Assembly (NCBI GenBank): GCA_031425275.1
Contig: JANPJA010000161.1
Location: forward strand, 1 to 64,000
Direction: 5' to 3'
Origin: JAIVGV01 sp031425275
GTDB lineage: Bacteria > Acidobacteriota > Blastocatellia > Pyrinomonadales > Pyrinomonadaceae
DNA length: 64,000 nucleotides
This document shows positions 49,124 through 58,700 of this stretch, in pieces (the first letter of the stretch is position 1; each line of letters starts with the position of its first letter). The notes beneath the pieces are model-generated. The model did not search any database, was not told the origin of the DNA, and saw only the letters and a list, made by a program, of their open reading frames with translations. The position numbers were made by a program, and so were the translations under genes.

Positions 49124-50680
49124 ATGAACGACCTTCCGCGAATACTCGCCGGCCTGTCTCCGGCCAAGCGCGCGCTGCTCGCGCGACGACTCGGCGCGCG
49201 ACGCGACGCCGACGCGACCCTCCCGCCGATTGTGCGGCGGGCTGAACCCGGCGCGCCGCAGCCGCTCTCCTACGAGCAGCGTCGGCTCTGGTTTCTCGAC
49301 CAACTCTCGCCCGGCAGCGCCGCATACAACATCCCGGCGGCGCTCAGGCTTCGCGGCCGCCTCGACGTTCCCGCGCTCTCACGCGCTCTCTCGGAGGTCG
49401 AGCGTCGCCACGAGGCGCTACGCACGCGCTTCGCCGACACGGGCGGCGAACTGGCGCAACTCGTCGCCGCGCACGCGCCCGTCGAACTGCCATTTGAAGA
49501 CCTTTCAACGCTGCCAGACGCCGCACGCGAGCTTGAGGCGTTGCGGGTCGCGGGCGAAGAGGCGCGGCGCTCTTTCGACCTCGCCGCCGGGCCTGTCTGG
49601 CGCGCGCGTCTCCTGCGTCTGTCTCACGATGAGCACGTGCTCAGCGTCGTGATGCACCACATCGTCTCGGACGGTTGGTCGGTCGGAATCCTCGTGCGCG
49701 AAACGGCGACGCTCTACGCGGCCTACGCGCGCGGGGAAGAGTCGCCGCTCGCGGAGTTGCCCGTGCAATACGCGGACTACGCGGCGTGGCAGCGGGCGGA
49801 GTTGCGCGGCGAGACGGTCGAGCGGCAACTGGAATACTGGCGGCGGCAACTGTCCGGCCTCGCCGCTTTGCGACTTCCCGCCGACAAGCCGCGAGAGGCG
49901 TCTTCCGAACGGCGCGGCGCGATGCGGCGTTTCGAGGTCGGCGCGGAGTTGGCGGAAGGTTTGAAGGAGTTGTCGCGGGGCGAAGGCGCGACGCTGTTTA
50001 TGACGCTGCTGGCGGCGTTGAAGCTCTTGCTGCGCTTCCACGCGCGGCAAGAGAGGATTGCCGTCGCCTGTCCGGTGGCGAACCGCCAGCGCGTCGAGAC
50101 GCAGGGGCTGATCGGATTCTTCCTCAACACGCTCATCTTCCGCACCGACTGCTCCGGCGAGATAACCCTGCGCGAACTGCTCCGGCGCGTGCGCCGCGTG
50201 TGCCTTGATGGTTACGCGAATCAGGACGTGCCCTTCGACCGGATGGTCGAGGCCGTGCACCCGGAGCGCAGCGCCGACGGGCAACCTCTCTTTCAAGTGG
50301 CCTACACGCTGCACAGCGTTGACGACGAGCCGCTGCGCGTCGAGGGACTGACGATCAGCCCGCTCGACGTGTCGAGCGGGACAGTTCCTTTTGACCTCGT
50401 GCTCAACATGCTCGACACGCCCGGCGGCCTCGGCGGCGCTTTTCTGTACGACGCAGACCTCTTCGAGTCCGCGACCGTCGAGACGTTGACGGCTGATTTT
50501 GAAATTATCCTGCGGCTCGCCGTCGAGCGGCCTGACTCGCCGCTCGGCGAAGTCGAAGCCGAACTCGCGGACGCCGACAGGCGGCGGCAGGCCGCGCAGG
50601 AGCGCGAGTACGAAGCCGCCCGCTTGAACAAGTTTATGACGACGCGGCGCAAAGCCGTCACCCCGGGACGGGCGGGCTGA
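49124..50680 (+). CDS. Free-standing NRPS condensation protein
   Basis: A 518-residue protein with one full C domain. N-terminal docking-type helix LSPAKRALLARRLG, PLSYEQRRLWFLDQL start of the domain, and an intact HHIVSDG near residues 176-182. After the C-lobe comes a charged helix ending in FMTTRRKAVTPGRAG. The same kind of tail ends the hybrid PKS C domain and, decayed, the remnant at 44423; in each case a TauD-like gene follows or once followed. It probably makes the bond between the module at 45552 and that at 52744, whose own first domain lacks the active site. Confidence 0.9.
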   Translation: MNDLPRILAGLSPAKRALLARRLGARRDADATLPPIVRRAEPGAPQPLSYEQRRLWFLDQLSPGSAAYNIPAALRLRGRLDVPALSRALSEVERRHEALRTRFADTGGELAQLVAAHAPVELPFEDLSTLPDAARELEALRVAGEEARRSFDLAAGPVWRARLLRLSHDEHVLSVVMHHIVSDGWSVGILVRETATLYAAYARGEESPLAELPVQYADYAAWQRAELRGETVERQLEYWRRQLSGLAALRLPADKPREASSERRGAMRRFEVGAELAEGLKELSRGEGATLFMTLLAALKLLLRFHARQERIAVACPVANRQRVETQGLIGFFLNTLIFRTDCSGEITLRELLRRVRRVCLDGYANQDVPFDRMVEAVHPERSADGQPLFQVAYTLHSVDDEPLRVEGLTISPLDVSSGTVPFDLVLNMLDTPGGLGGAFLYDADLFESATVETLTADFEIILRLAVERPDSPLGEVEAELADADRRRQAAQEREYEAARLNKFMTTRRKAVTPGRAG

Positions 50681-50690
50681 CGGGTTAACC

Positions 50691-50718
50691 GTCGCCCGTC
50701 GCCCGTCGCCCGTCGCCC
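50691..50718 (+). repeat. Four tandem copies of a 7-nt unit
   Basis: Four perfect copies of GTCGCCC lie in the short gap between the condensation protein and the oxygenase gene, just upstream of the latter's ribosome binding site. Confidence 0.85.
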
Positions 50719-50751
50719 GTCACTCTTCCTCATCACTTCAACATTGCCTGT

Positions 50752-50757
50752 GGAGGT
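50752..50757 (+). promoter_or_regulatory. Ribosome binding site GGAGGT
   Basis: GGAGGT lies four nucleotides before ATG 50762 and favours that start over the in-frame TTG at 50744. Confidence 0.65.
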
Positions 50758-50761
50758 GCGT

Positions 50762-51568
50762 ATGAACGTCGAAACGATGCCGGCTACGTGGTGTCGTAAC
50801 TCGCCCATGTTCTTCGTCGTCAGCGACACTTACAGGGAAGCACGGACGCTTGTGACACTGCGGCAGGCATTCGCGCGCGACAGTTACGTCGCGCTGCCGC
50901 AACTGCTGACCGACGAAGCTTTCTCGCTGCTCAAGGAGGAAGTTCGCGGGCTTGAACGGCTCGCCGCGCCGAAGGATTTCACCATGCCGGGCTACGAGAC
51001 GCCGCGCCTGATGGCGACTCTCGGAGGCCGCGACATCCCGCGCGCCTCGCCCCTCCTGACGACGCTCTACCTCCACCACGAAACGCGCGAACTGATCCGG
51101 CGCATCACCGGCGGGGAAGTCCACACCTGCCGCGACCTGAACGAGTGGGCGGTGCTCAACTGGCTCGTCGCCCCGGCGGCCACCCACGGCTGGCACTTGG
51201 ACGACCCGCCGCTCGCCCTCATCATCTTCATCGACGCGCCCGAAGAGGGCAGCGGCGGCGAGATGGAGTATATCCGCGACTGGCCGCGCATCTGCTCGGC
51301 GCACGGCGCGCAGCCCGACGGGCCGGCCGCCGACCTCGTGCACTTGTGCCGCGAAGCCGGCCTCGTCCATACCGAGAGTCATCGCGCGGGCGACGCCTAC
51401 CTGCTTCGCGCCGACCAATGCCTGCACCGTGTCACGCCGCTCGCGCCGGGGGCGGGGCGGCGCGTCGTCATCAACATGGCGCTCGAAGTCAGCCCGAACA
51501 TCATGCGCGAGGGCGTCACGGCGAGGAGACTTTACGAACGCCAACCGGGCGACGAAGGCGAAGGCTAA
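50762..51568 (+). CDS. Small Fe(II)/2-oxoglutarate oxygenase
   Basis: A 268-residue protein with a double-stranded beta-helix pattern. Ligands: His145 and Asp147 in HGWHLDDPPLALI, distal His222 in CLHRVTPL, and an Arg in RRVVINMA. The HGWHxDD context reminds me of the BesD/HalB/ArpA group that acts on free amino acids, but with Asp present the enzyme should hydroxylate, not halogenate. It lies between a free C protein and a TauD-like hydroxylase and may supply a hydroxylated building block. Family placement below the 2OG oxygenase level is tentative. The stop lies inside a tandem repeat, so the 3' end may have been altered by repeat expansion. Confidence 0.75.
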   Translation: MNVETMPATWCRNSPMFFVVSDTYREARTLVTLRQAFARDSYVALPQLLTDEAFSLLKEEVRGLERLAAPKDFTMPGYETPRLMATLGGRDIPRASPLLTTLYLHHETRELIRRITGGEVHTCRDLNEWAVLNWLVAPAATHGWHLDDPPLALIIFIDAPEEGSGGEMEYIRDWPRICSAHGAQPDGPAADLVHLCREAGLVHTESHRAGDAYLLRADQCLHRVTPLAPGAGRRVVINMALEVSPNIMREGVTARRLYERQPGDEGEG

Positions 51569-51660
51569 CGCGGCGGCGAAGGCTAACGCGGCGGCGAAGG
51601 TTAACGCGGCGGCGAAGGTTAACGCTCACGCGAAAAGAAACGCTAACGCGGCGGCGAAGG
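51557..51660 (+). repeat. 18-nt tandem repeat between two oxygenase genes
   Basis: Unit GGCGAAGGCTAACGCGGC at 51557-51574, again at 51575-51592, then two copies with one or more changes (51593-51610, 51611-51628), then a broken copy to 51660. Eighteen is a multiple of three, so every unit repeats the same TAA in the frame of the upstream oxygenase. In another frame it would encode Lys-Ala-Asn-Ala-Ala-Ala repeats. Confidence 0.88.
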
Positions 51661-51670
51661 GACGGTCGAG

Positions 51671-52747
51671 ATGGGCGAGCACAGAGTCGGGGCGGAACCG
51701 AAGCGACCGGGACAGGCGAGGCGGCGCGCCATCGTCGTCTCTTCCGACGAGGGGCTGGTGCGAACGAGTTTGCTCCGGCCGGGGCAGCCGCTCCCGCTGG
51801 TCGTCGAACCCGTCGTGAAGGGCGTCAGCCTGCTCGACTGGATCGGCGGCGCGGTCGAACTGGTCGAGCGGCAATTGCACGAACACGGCGCGTTGCTGTT
51901 TCGCAACTTCGGCGTGCGGGCGGTCGAAGATTTCGAGCGGGTGGTAGAGACGGTCAGCGGCGGCGCGCTCGAATACCGCGAGCGTTCGTCGCCGCGCACC
52001 AGCGTCGGCGGTCGCATCTACACTTCGACCGATTACCCGGCGGAGCACAGCATCTTTCTGCACAACGAAAACTCCTACCAGCAGACGTGGCCGATGAAGA
52101 TTTTCTTCTATTGCGCGCAGGCGGCGGCGCGCGGCGGCGAGACGCCCATCGCCGACTGCCGCCGAGTCCTCGCGCGTCTCGACCCGCAGGTCAGGGAACG
52201 CTTCGCCGAACGCGGGTGGATGTACGTCCGCAACTTCGGCGACGGCTTCGGGCTTCCGTGGCAGACGGTTTTTCAGACGACGGAGCGGGCGGAAGTTGAG
52301 TCGCATTGCCGCGCGGTCGGCGTCGGCGTCGAGTGGAAGCCGGGCGACCGTCTGCGGACGCGCGCCGTCCGTCCCGCCGTCGCGCGCCACCCGCGCACGG
52401 GCGAGCAGGTCTGGTTCAATCATGCCACCTTCTTCCACGTCACGATGCTTGAAGAGGGAGTGCGCGAGGCGCTGCTCGGGGAGTTTGCGGAGGAAGACCT
52501 CCCGACCAACACCTACTACGGCGACGGGAGTCCGATTGAACCGGAGACGCTCGAAGGTCTGCGCGAAGCCTACCGGCGCGAGTCAGTCGCTTTCGCGTGG
52601 CAGGAGGGCGACGTGCTGTTGCTCGACAACATGCTGACGGCGCACGGACGCGCGCCCTACGAAGGGGCGCGGAAGATTCTGGTCGGCATGGGACAGCCGA
52701 TGAGTTGGAACGACATCGAACGTCAGAGGAGCGGGGAAGAAAGATGA
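51671..52747 (+). CDS. TauD/SyrP-like Fe(II)/2-oxoglutarate beta-hydroxylase 2
   Basis: A 358-residue TauD/TfdA family protein and paralogue of the one at 44445. Ligands: His131 and Glu133 in LHNENSY, and distal His325 in LTAHGRAPY. The N-terminus (RRRAIVVSSDEGLVRTSLL) resembles the RRKAV tail of the condensation proteins. Its stop overlaps the next start (ATGA), and that NRPS opens with an inactive C-like domain, the expected docking site for such an enzyme. Likely target: the Gln-like residue loaded by the first A domain of that NRPS. The hydroxyl could then be methylated by the methyltransferase embedded in the same A domain. Confidence 0.88.
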   Translation: MGEHRVGAEPKRPGQARRRAIVVSSDEGLVRTSLLRPGQPLPLVVEPVVKGVSLLDWIGGAVELVERQLHEHGALLFRNFGVRAVEDFERVVETVSGGALEYRERSSPRTSVGGRIYTSTDYPAEHSIFLHNENSYQQTWPMKIFFYCAQAAARGGETPIADCRRVLARLDPQVRERFAERGWMYVRNFGDGFGLPWQTVFQTTERAEVESHCRAVGVGVEWKPGDRLRTRAVRPAVARHPRTGEQVWFNHATFFHVTMLEEGVREALLGEFAEEDLPTNTYYGDGSPIEPETLEGLREAYRRESVAFAWQEGDVLLLDNMLTAHGRAPYEGARKILVGMGQPMSWNDIERQRSGEER

Positions 52748-55700
52748 GCAGGGAAGTTGTCGAAGGGTTCAGGCTCGCGCCGCAGCAGGAGCGCGTCTGG
52801 CTGCTCCGCGAGGCGGCGGGCGCGGGGCAGGCTTATCGCGCGCAGTGCGCGATCGAGATTACGGGCGCGCTCGACGCGGACGCGCTCCGCCGCGCGGTCG
52901 CGCGAATCGTCGCGCGTCACGAGATACTTCGCACCAACTTTCAGCGACTCGCAGGCATGACCGTCCCGCTGCAAGTCATCGGCGACGGCGCGGTCGAGTG
53001 GGGCGTTGACGAAGACCTGACAGACGGTAACGAAAACCTGACGGGCGACGCCGACACCGGCGCGCGCGACGCGAAGGCGCGCGAGCTGCTGCGCGAGATG
53101 CGACGCGATGCGTGGGACGCAGAGCGCGGCGCGCCGCTCAGGGCGAAGCTGTTCAGGCTCGCCGCCGCGCGTCACCTGCTCGCGCTCTCGCTGCCCGCGC
53201 TCTGTCTCGACGCCGACGGGTTGAAGAACTTGACGGCGGATGTGGCGTTGGAGTATGCGTCGCCCGGCGCGGGCGCGGAGGGCGAGCCGCTGCAATACGC
53301 CGACTTGTCCGAGTGGCAGAACGAGGTGCTTGAGTCGGAGGAGGCCGAAGTCGGCAAGGCTTACTGGCGACAGCGCGACCTCGCCGATGCGTTCTCGCCG
53401 GCCATCCGCTTCCAACGCCAGCCCGACCCGCAAGCCGCATTCTCGCCGGAGACGCACGCAATCGCGCTCGACACAGACCTCGGCGGTCGCGTCGTCGCGC
53501 TCGCCGCGCGCCTGAGCGTCGAGCCGTCAACCCTCATGCTCGCCTGCTGGCAACTCCTGCTCCGGCGTCTGTCGGAACGAGCGCGCGTCCACGTCGCCGC
53601 CGAATTCGACGGGCGGATTTATCCCGAGTTGAAGGGCGCGCTCGGCATCTTCGCCAGATACTTGCCGCTCGCCTGCGAGGTGGAAGAGGACACGCCGTTC
53701 ACGGACATTCTCGAACAGACTGTGCGCGCGCGGGACGAGGCCGCGAAGTGGCAGGAGAGTTTCGGCTGGTCGCTCGTCGCCGAGACGCACGGCGACGAGC
53801 AGGGCGGCGTGCCGGTCCTGCCGTTCGCCTTCGAGTTCGCCGCCGAACCCGAAGCGACGGAGGCGGGCGGCGTCTCGTTCCGTATCCGCGAGCAGTTCGT
53901 CTGCGTCGAGCGGTTCGGCCTGAAACTTCGCTGCGTGCTTGGCCGCGACGGGTTGGTCGCCGAGCTTCACTACGACCCGCTTGCTTTCGACGCCGCCGAC
54001 GCCGCGCGCGTCGGCGAGCAGTTCCGCACGCTGCTCGAAGCAGTCACGCGCGAGCCGGAGTCGGCCGCCGCGCGCTTCGGCGTGCTCGGCGAGGCGGAGC
54101 GCCGGCAGGTTCTCTACGAGTTTAACGAGACGCGCGCCGACGACTTCAGCACGCAACTCATACACCGTCTCTTCGAGCAACAGGCGGCGCGCACGCCCGA
54201 CGCCGTGGCTGTCGTCTTCGAGGGCGAAACGCTCAGTTACCGCGAACTCAACGCCCGCGCCAATCGTCTCGCGCATCGCCTGCGCGCGCTCGGCGTCGGC
54301 GCAAACACTTTGGTCGGCGTCCTCATGGAGCGTTCGACGGAGATGGTCGTGAGCCTGCTCGGCGTGCTCAAGGCGGGCGCGGCTTACCTGCCGCTCGACG
54401 TGAGCTACCCGCCCGAACGTCTCGCGTTCATGCTCGAAGACGCGCGCCCGCGCGTCCTGTTGACGGACGACGCGCGCCGCGACACCCTGCCGCCGAACGC
54501 GCCGGAAGTCGTCTTCGTCGGCGGCGAGGGCGGGACGCCGGACGATACGGCGGATGCGAACTCCGCGGCCGATGCGAACTTCGCGGCGGACGCGAATCCC
54601 GATGTCGCAATGAGCGCCGCCGGCCTCGCGTATGTCATCTACACGTCCGGCTCGACGGGGCGGCCGAAGGGCGTGATGATTCCTCACGGAGCTATCTGCA
54701 ACCGCCTGCTCTGGATGCTCAGCGCCACCGACTTCAACGGGCAAGACCGCTTCCTACAGAAGACGCCTTTCAGCTTCGACGCTTCGGTCTGGGAGTTCTT
54801 CGTGCCGCTCTTCGTCGGCGCGACGCTGGTCGTCGCGCGGCCCGGCGGCCATCAGGACAGCGGCTACCTGGCGAAGACCGTCGCGGACGAACGCATCACC
54901 GTTCTCCAACTCGTCCCCTCCATGCTTCAGGTCTTTCTGGAAGAAGACCTCTCGGCGTGCGTGAGCCTGCGGCACGTCTTCTGCGGCGGCGAGACGCTGC
55001 CCGTCGAGTTGCAGCAACGTTTCTTCGCGCGCTCGCGGGCGCGGTTGCACAACCTCTACGGCCCGACCGAGACTTCGATTGACGCGAGCCACTGGCTCTG
55101 CGCGCGCGAGGCGGGCGGGCAGGTCGTGACCATCGGACGCCCTCTGTCGAATGTCCGCATCTACCTGCTCGACTCCGAGTTGCGACCCGTCCCCGTCGGA
55201 GTCGCCGGGGAACTCTACGTCGGCGGGGCGGGGCTGGCGCGCGGTTATCTGAACCGTCCCGACCTGACCGCCGAACGCTTCGTCCCGAACCCCTTCGGCG
55301 TCGAAGCGGGCGAACGGCTCTATCACACGGGCGACCTCGGCGCGCACATGCCCGACGGGCGCATCGAATTTTTGGGACGCGCCGACGATCAGGTCAAGCT
55401 CCGTGGTTTTCGCATCGAGCCGGGCGAAATCGAGGCGGCGTTGGCGGCGCACGCGGGCGTCCGCGAGGCGGCAGTCGTCGCGCGTCCCGGCCCGACGGGC
55501 GAGACACGCCTCGTCGGCTATGTCGTGCCCGCGCACGAACTTTCGCCGGACGACGCGGCCCTCACGCTTGCAACCTTACCGAACGGCCTCGAAGTCGCGC
55601 ACCTCAACCGCAGCGAGACGGACATCATCTACCGCGAAATCTTCGAGGACGAGAGCTACCTGAGACACGGCGTCACGCTCGGCGACGGCGATTGCGTCTT

Positions 55701-58700
55701 CGACGTGGGCGCGAACATCGGCCTCTTCACGCTCTTCGTCCATCATCGCTGTCGCGGCGCGCGCGTCTACGCCTTCGAGCCTATCCCGCCCACTTTCAAC
55801 GTGCTACGCGCCAACGTCGCGCTCTACGGCCTGCCCGTCCGCCTCTTCGAGTGCGGGTTGTCCGACCGCGCGACGGAAGCCACCTTCACCTTTTACCCGC
55901 AGGTTTCGGCCATGTCGGGCATCTACGCCGACGCCGCCGAGGATGAGCGCGTGACGCGCGCCTTCATGCAAAATCAGGGAGAGATGCAGTCGGGCTTCGC
56001 CGACGAATTGATGGAAGGGCGGTTCGCGGGCGAGAAGTTCGTCTGCCGCCTGCGGACGCTCTCCGATGTCATCGCCGACGAGCAAGTGGATGTCATTGAC
56101 CTGCTCAAGATTGACGTGGAGAAGAGCGAAATGGACGTGCTCGCCGGTATCGGCGACGACGACTGGGCGAAGATTAAACAGGTCGTGCTCGAAGTCCACG
56201 ACCTCGACGGACATCTCGCGCAGGCGACGGCGCTGCTCGACCGTCACGGCTTCAAAGTGACGGTCGAACAAGACCCGACGCTTCAACAGACCGGACTCCA
56301 CAACCTCTACGCCGTCCGCCCGTCGCGGTCGAACGGTCACGGCGCGCTGCCGCAACTCACAACCAGCGCGCCGTCGCGGGCCGGGGCGGCAAAGCCGCAA
56401 GTCACGGCGGCGGCGGGCGGGCTGCAAAGGCTCACGCTCACGCCCGCCGAGCTGCGCCGCCATCTCGCCGCGCGTCTCCCCGAGTACATGCTGCCGTCAG
56501 CCTTCGTGTTGCTCGAACGGCTGCCGCGACTGCCTAACGGCAAACTCGACCGCCGGGCACTGCCCGAACCCGAAGCCGCGGGCGCGGGCGACGGCGAAAA
56601 GCACGTCGCGCCGCGCACGCCCGTCGAAGAGGCGCTGGCCGGCCTCTGGGCCGAACTGCTCGGCGTCGAACACGTCGGCGTCGAAGACAACTTCTTCGAG
56701 TTGGGCGGACACTCCCTGCTCGTCACGCGGGTCGTCTCGCGCATCCGCGAGATGTTCCGCGTCGAACTGTCGCTGCGAACGCTCTTCGACTCGCCGACCG
56801 TCGCGGCCCTCGCCGTGTGCGTCGAAGCGGCGCAGCGCGCCGGCCTCGGCCTGCCGGAAGCGCCCATCACGCGGGTCGAGCGTGAAGGCGAACTGCCGCT
56901 CTCGTTCGCGCAGCAACGGCTCTGGTTTCTTCACCAACTCGAACCCGACAGCTACGCCTATAACCTCGTCTCCGCCGTCCGCCTGCGCGGGCTGCTCGAC
57001 GTTGACGCGCTCGGGCGGACGCTCGACGAAATCGTCAGCCGCCACGAAGCCCTCCGCACGACCTTCGCCACCGTGGAGGGACGGCCTGTCCAGCACATCG
57101 CCCCGACGATGGAGCTGAGCCTCACCGTGACGGACCTGACGGCAACGTCGCGGGAAGAGATGGAGTCGCGCGTGCGTGCTCTGGCCGGCGAAGAGGCCCG
57201 CCGCCCGTTCAATCTGGCGACCGGGCCTCTAACCCGCGCGACCCTCCTGCGGCTGGGCGAAGAAGAACACATCGTCCTCTTCACGCAACACCACATCGTC
57301 TCCGACGGGTGGTCGATGAACGTCCTCATCCGCGAGGTGGCGGCCTTCTACGAGGCGCACGCGGCGGGTCGCGCCGCGACGCTCGCGCCGCCGCCCATCC
57401 AGTATGCCGATTTCGCCGCGTGGCAGAGACAATACCTGCGCGGCGAAACGCTCGACAAACTCGTCGCCTACTGGGCGGCGCATCTCGGACAGTCGCCGCC
57501 GACGCTTGAGTTGCCGACCGACCGGCCGCGCCCGCAAGTCCAGAGCGAACGCGGGGCGAACTATACCTTCGCGCTGCCGACGAGCCTGCGCGACGAACTG
57601 CTCGCGCTCGGGCGACGCTCCGGCGCAACGCTCTTCATGACTCTGCTGGCGGCCTTCAACGTGCTGCTCGCCCGCTATTCGGGGCAGGAGCAAATCGTCG
57701 TCGGGACGCCCATCGCCAACCGTACTCGCGTCGAGACGGAAGGTCTCATCGGCTTCTTCGTCAACACGCTGGCGCTGCGCACCGACCTCTCCGGCGACCC
57801 GACTTTCGCCGAACTGCTGCGGCGCGTGCGCGAGGCGGCGCTCGGCGCCTACGCGCATCAGGACATGCCCTTCGAGAAGTTGGTCGAGGAACTTCAGCCG
57901 ACCCGCGAACTCAATCGTCAGCCGCTCTTTCAGGTGATGTTCGTCTTGCAGAACGTCATCAGCGAGACGCTGGAACTGCCCGACCTGAGTCTCTCGCCGT
58001 TGGAGGTCGAGGGCGGCGCGGCGCAGTTCGACCTGACGCTCACCGTCTCGGAGACGGACGCGAGCTTCGCCGCCTCCATCGAATACAACGCCGACCTCTT
58101 TGACGAGACGACCATCGCGCGCATGGCGCGCCACTTCGAGACGCTGCTCAGAAGCGCCGCCGCCGACCCGTCGCGGCGCGTCGCCGAATTGCCGCTGATG
58201 GACGAGGCGGAAAGCGGGCGGCTGCTCGTCGAGTGGAACGACACGTCGCGCCCGCGCGTCGCGCCCGCGCTCTATCACCGGCTGTTCGAGCAGCAGGTCG
58301 AGCGGACGCCCGACGCCGTCGCGCTCGTCTTCGAGCAACAACGGCTGACCTACCGCGAGTTGAACGAGCGCGCCAACCGTCTCGCGCGTCGCCTGCGTGC
58401 GGCGGGCGTCGGCGCGGAGACGCGCGTCGGCCTCTTTCTTGAGCGTTCGTTCGACCTCGCCGTCGCCGTGCTCGCCACGCTCAAGGCGGGCGGCGCGTAC
58501 GTTCCCTTCGAGCCGGAACTTCCGCCCTCGCGCCTCTCCTACATGATGCGCGAGACGCGGATGCCCGTGCTGCTCACGCAGAGTCGTCTGTCGGCTCTCT
58601 TGCCCGAGCACGCGGCGCGCGTCGTCAGTCTCGACGCGGAGTGGGCGGAGATCGCGCGCGAAGACGCCGCGAACCTTGAAGGCGGGGCGGAGCCGGAGAA

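Noticed and set aside
50762..51568. Halogenase function for the small 2OG oxygenase
   Set aside because: Fe(II)/2OG halogenases lack the carboxylate ligand; here Asp147 is present in HLD.
51557..51660. Possible CRISPR array
   Set aside because: The units are contiguous with no spacers, only 18 nt long, and no cas genes are near.
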